In this document: positions 62,215-64,000 of the stretch, in pieces
How the letters are laid out: every line of letters starts with the position of its first letter
Numbering within the stretch: position 1 is the first letter of the stretch
Origin: Endobugula sp047636495
GTDB taxonomy: Bacteria > Pseudomonadota > Gammaproteobacteria > Pseudomonadales > Cellvibrionaceae
Assembly: GCA_047636495.1 (NCBI GenBank)
Contig: JBLILH010000015.1
Span: forward strand, 1-64,000
DNA: 64,000 nt
Direction of reading: 5' to 3'
Notes under the pieces: generated by a model
Told to the model about the DNA's origin: nothing
Databases searched by the model: none
The model's input: only the letters and a program-made list of their open reading frames with translations
Program-made: the position numbers and the translations under genes

Positions 62215-62264
62215 TTAGCCAGATACGGCCGATCCATAAACTGTAAGGTTGAGAACAAAAATAA

Positions 62265-63398
62265 ATGGCTCCATCCACTTGTATACAAGAATCTAACTCT
62301 AGAGGTAACTATAGTTACCGTAAAAAATTTAATTTAATTTCATTCCTATTTGTATCTTTTATTTTTCTTGATTTGGTTTCAAAAAACTATATCTATAATA
62401 GTTTATATCCTAGTCTTATATTGTTTTTCATTTATGCGTTAGTCTATTTTTATAAGGGCAAAAAGCTAGATATATATCCGCTAGGTGTGTCTTTACTTAT
62501 GGTTTTTTGGTATTTCTTAATTCAGTCATTTCAACATAACGGTATCTTTGGCTTTATTAATATATTGATGTCCATGCTTCTTGGGGCCGGAGTTTATAGG
62601 GGTTTAGTTTCCCCTCGCCATATAGCTTATTTAATAAGTTTTTTTCTGGTGATTTGTTTGTGGAATGCTTTGGAGGCATTTAATTACGGTATTTCTGTGT
62701 TTAAAATTTCGAATCATATAGCGATTAATGCCAGTCGTAATTTAATAAGCATTCATTTTATATTTTTAACAACACTGTATTATTTTGTAGCTAGGAATGA
62801 TAAGCGGGACATTTCTATTACGCCTGCTTTAATTTGTTTTATTGTTACTATTTTAGCGGGTGGTAGATCTGGTATCCTTTCCTCTGCTATTCTTTTATCT
62901 GTTGTATTTTTGTACTCGGGTAATGGAAGTTTAATTTTTAGAGTAATCATTATTTTATCTGCAATATCACTAGCAGCTTTTAATTACACTGCTAGTGTTC
63001 TTGATTTTTTTACCGTTGCCAGCTCTGACATTAGATTCTCTTTTATTGCCAATTATTTCTCTAGTTATAATATGTCGAACTTAGTTAGTGGGTTTGATGT
63101 TAAAAATGCACAATTTCTTTCTGAGTTCAATGGTAATCCTCACAATAGCTATTTGAACTTATTGTCTATTTTCGGGTTTGGCGGGATTTTATTTTTATTT
63201 TTTACTGTTCTTTCATCATTTCTTTTGATGTTAAGAAAGGATTATTTTCCAATTTTGATTGTTACTCCATTTATGATTCGCATGTTCACTGACTCAGGTC
63301 TTTTTACGACATCATATGATCTTTTGTTTTATGCATACTTTTCTTTGTCTCTAAAAAAACATAAAAAATACGATTTTTCTAACGATTATCGTACATAA
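62265..63398 (+). CDS. Wzy-like O-antigen/polysaccharide polymerase
   Basis: The 377-residue protein has about ten hydrophobic segments and belongs by pattern to the Wzy/WaaL-type membrane polymerases. 'AGGRSGILSSAI' (about 198-209) is the typical first motif, and the large periplasmic loop ends with 'GNPHNSYLNLLSIFG' (about 290-304), the N-P-H-N motif. It would join repeat units in the periplasm after flipping. Very AT-rich codon use is usual for such genes. There is no clear Shine-Dalgarno at ATG 62265. Confidence 0.85.
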   Translation: MAPSTCIQESNSRGNYSYRKKFNLISFLFVSFIFLDLVSKNYIYNSLYPSLILFFIYALVYFYKGKKLDIYPLGVSLLMVFWYFLIQSFQHNGIFGFINILMSMLLGAGVYRGLVSPRHIAYLISFFLVICLWNALEAFNYGISVFKISNHIAINASRNLISIHFIFLTTLYYFVARNDKRDISITPALICFIVTILAGGRSGILSSAILLSVVFLYSGNGSLIFRVIIILSAISLAAFNYTASVLDFFTVASSDIRFSFIANYFSSYNMSNLVSGFDVKNAQFLSEFNGNPHNSYLNLLSIFGFGGILFLFFTVLSSFLLMLRKDYFPILIVTPFMIRMFTDSGLFTTSYDLLFYAYFSLSLKKHKKYDFSNDYRT

Positions 63399-63622
63399 TT
63401 CTATGTTCATGGGTTTTGATAATGTTATTCGAGTATATTCCGAGCATCCGTTGTTGTAGTCGTTGAAAAATATCTGTTGGTCATTTATTGAAACCGAGTT
63501 ATTTTTGTATTATTCCCATCTCGGCAAGATCAATAAGCACATTTATTTATCTGAGGTTTTAATATGATTTTTGAAAAACAATTTAGCGAAGAGCTATATG
63601 CTAGGGTTAGAAGCTTTACAGT
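63399..63622. other. Gap after the polymerase, with a 20-codon frame
   Basis: The only frame of note starts at ATG 63564 (MIFEKQFSEELYARVRSFTV) with GAGG 9 bases upstream. Its TGA overlaps the next gene's ATG (63623). It may be a leader peptide that couples translation of the glycosyltransferase, or the remnant of a larger gene. Confidence 0.35.
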
Positions 63623-64000
63623 ATGAGACATAAAATTCTTCATTTAACAAATACCGATGTTATAACAGATAGCAGAATACTAAAGGAAGTTTCTATTCTT
63701 TCAGAAACTGGCAACTACTCTGTTCATGGTGTGGGCATTACAGAAAATCATGGTCCCTCGAAAATACTTAAGAAAAATAACGCTGAATTGAGAGTGCTAA
63801 ATACCGTTAGTCATAACTTTACACTGCTTCCAAGATCAGCTAGATACGTTTTAGTTTTGCTAGAATTAACAGTGCGTTTTTCGTTAGTTGGCTTGTTTAT
63901 GCGGCCAAAAATAATTCATTGCCACGACACCATGGTGATTTTAGCCGGTGTCATAATAAAGCTATTAACGGGTGCTAAGCTTATTTATGATGCTCATGAG
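63623..64000 (+). CDS. Glycosyltransferase, N-terminal part (cut by window end)
   Basis: The open frame runs to the window edge (126 codons). It opens 'MRHKILHLTNTDVITDSRIL' and contains 'RPKIIHCHDTMVILAGVIIK' and 'AKLIYDAHE', the H-x-H-D and Y-D-x-H-E pattern of GT4-type glycosyltransferase N-terminal domains. The donor domain would lie beyond the window. Its ATG overlaps the stop of the 20-codon frame. Confidence 0.8.
   Translation, partial: MRHKILHLTNTDVITDSRILKEVSILSETGNYSVHGVGITENHGPSKILKKNNAELRVLNTVSHNFTLLPRSARYVLVLLELTVRFSLVGLFMRPKIIHCHDTMVILAGVIIKLLTGAKLIYDAHE

Overview
The window reads as chromosomal DNA of a gammaproteobacterium. It carries a rearranged version of the gyrA-pheA-tyrA-aroA-cmk-rpsA-ihfB supercluster known from Pseudomonas-like gammaproteobacteria, an intact tRNA-Asn with encoded CCA, RfaH with an exact ops element, and a type I-F-family CRISPR system. 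Overall base composition is fairly AT-rich. Genus cannot be assigned from the sequence alone. Every protein-coding gene I accept lies on the + strand.

Region 1 (1-8.5 kb) is a compact type I-F2 (also called I-Fv) CRISPR-Cas locus: cas1, a cas2-3 fusion, cas7fv, cas5fv and cas6f, with no cas8f large subunit. A leader with a perfect IHF consensus follows, then an array of 29 repeats and 28 spacers whose last repeat is degenerate.

Region 2 (8.9-23.5 kb) is housekeeping: gyrA, pheA, tyrA, aroA, cysD, cysN, a ComEA-like protein, pyrF, cmk, rpsA and ihfB. serC and hisC, which sit between gyrA and tyrA in the pseudomonad version, are absent. Two copies of a MITE-like element with shared terminal repeats lie here. 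One has a clean 9-bp target duplication. The other is swollen by 23 copies of a 13-bp repeat and, with a small four-helix-bundle gene, separates cysD from cysN.

Region 3 (23.5-28.1 kb) is scrambled accessory DNA: tRNA-Asn, a fragment of a hepT-like gene, a second 160-bp hairpin element, an intact MntA/HepT toxin-antitoxin pair, an orphan ribbon-helix-helix protein, and a decayed duplicate of the cmk 3' end plus the rpsA leader. After these come a short CysQ-like remnant, rfaH, an ops element and an EPS-associated MarR-type regulator.

Region 4 (27.8-64 kb, continuing past the end) is a large surface-polysaccharide cluster probably transcribed under RfaH control. It holds three nucleotide-sugar modules: a UDP-2,3-diamino-2,3-dideoxy-glucuronic acid route (WbpA/B/D/E type), a pseudaminic acid route (pseB,C,F,G,H,I) and a legionaminic-type route (legC,I,G,F with ptmE). 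It also holds a WbpG/HisF/HisH amidine-forming set, two sugar formyltransferases, a PIG-L deacetylase, a PglK-like ABC flippase, a Wzy-like polymerase and several glycosyltransferases.

The most unusual object is at 27.8-29.6 kb. A PIN-type toxin domain is fused in frame to the WbpE-type sugar aminotransferase, directly downstream of an antitoxin-like gene that has lost its start codon and gained two in-frame stops. Other notable items are a PhyH-FkbM fusion, a PseF-aldo/keto reductase fusion, a HisF with Asp-to-Glu at its catalytic position, and partial duplications of legC and cmk.
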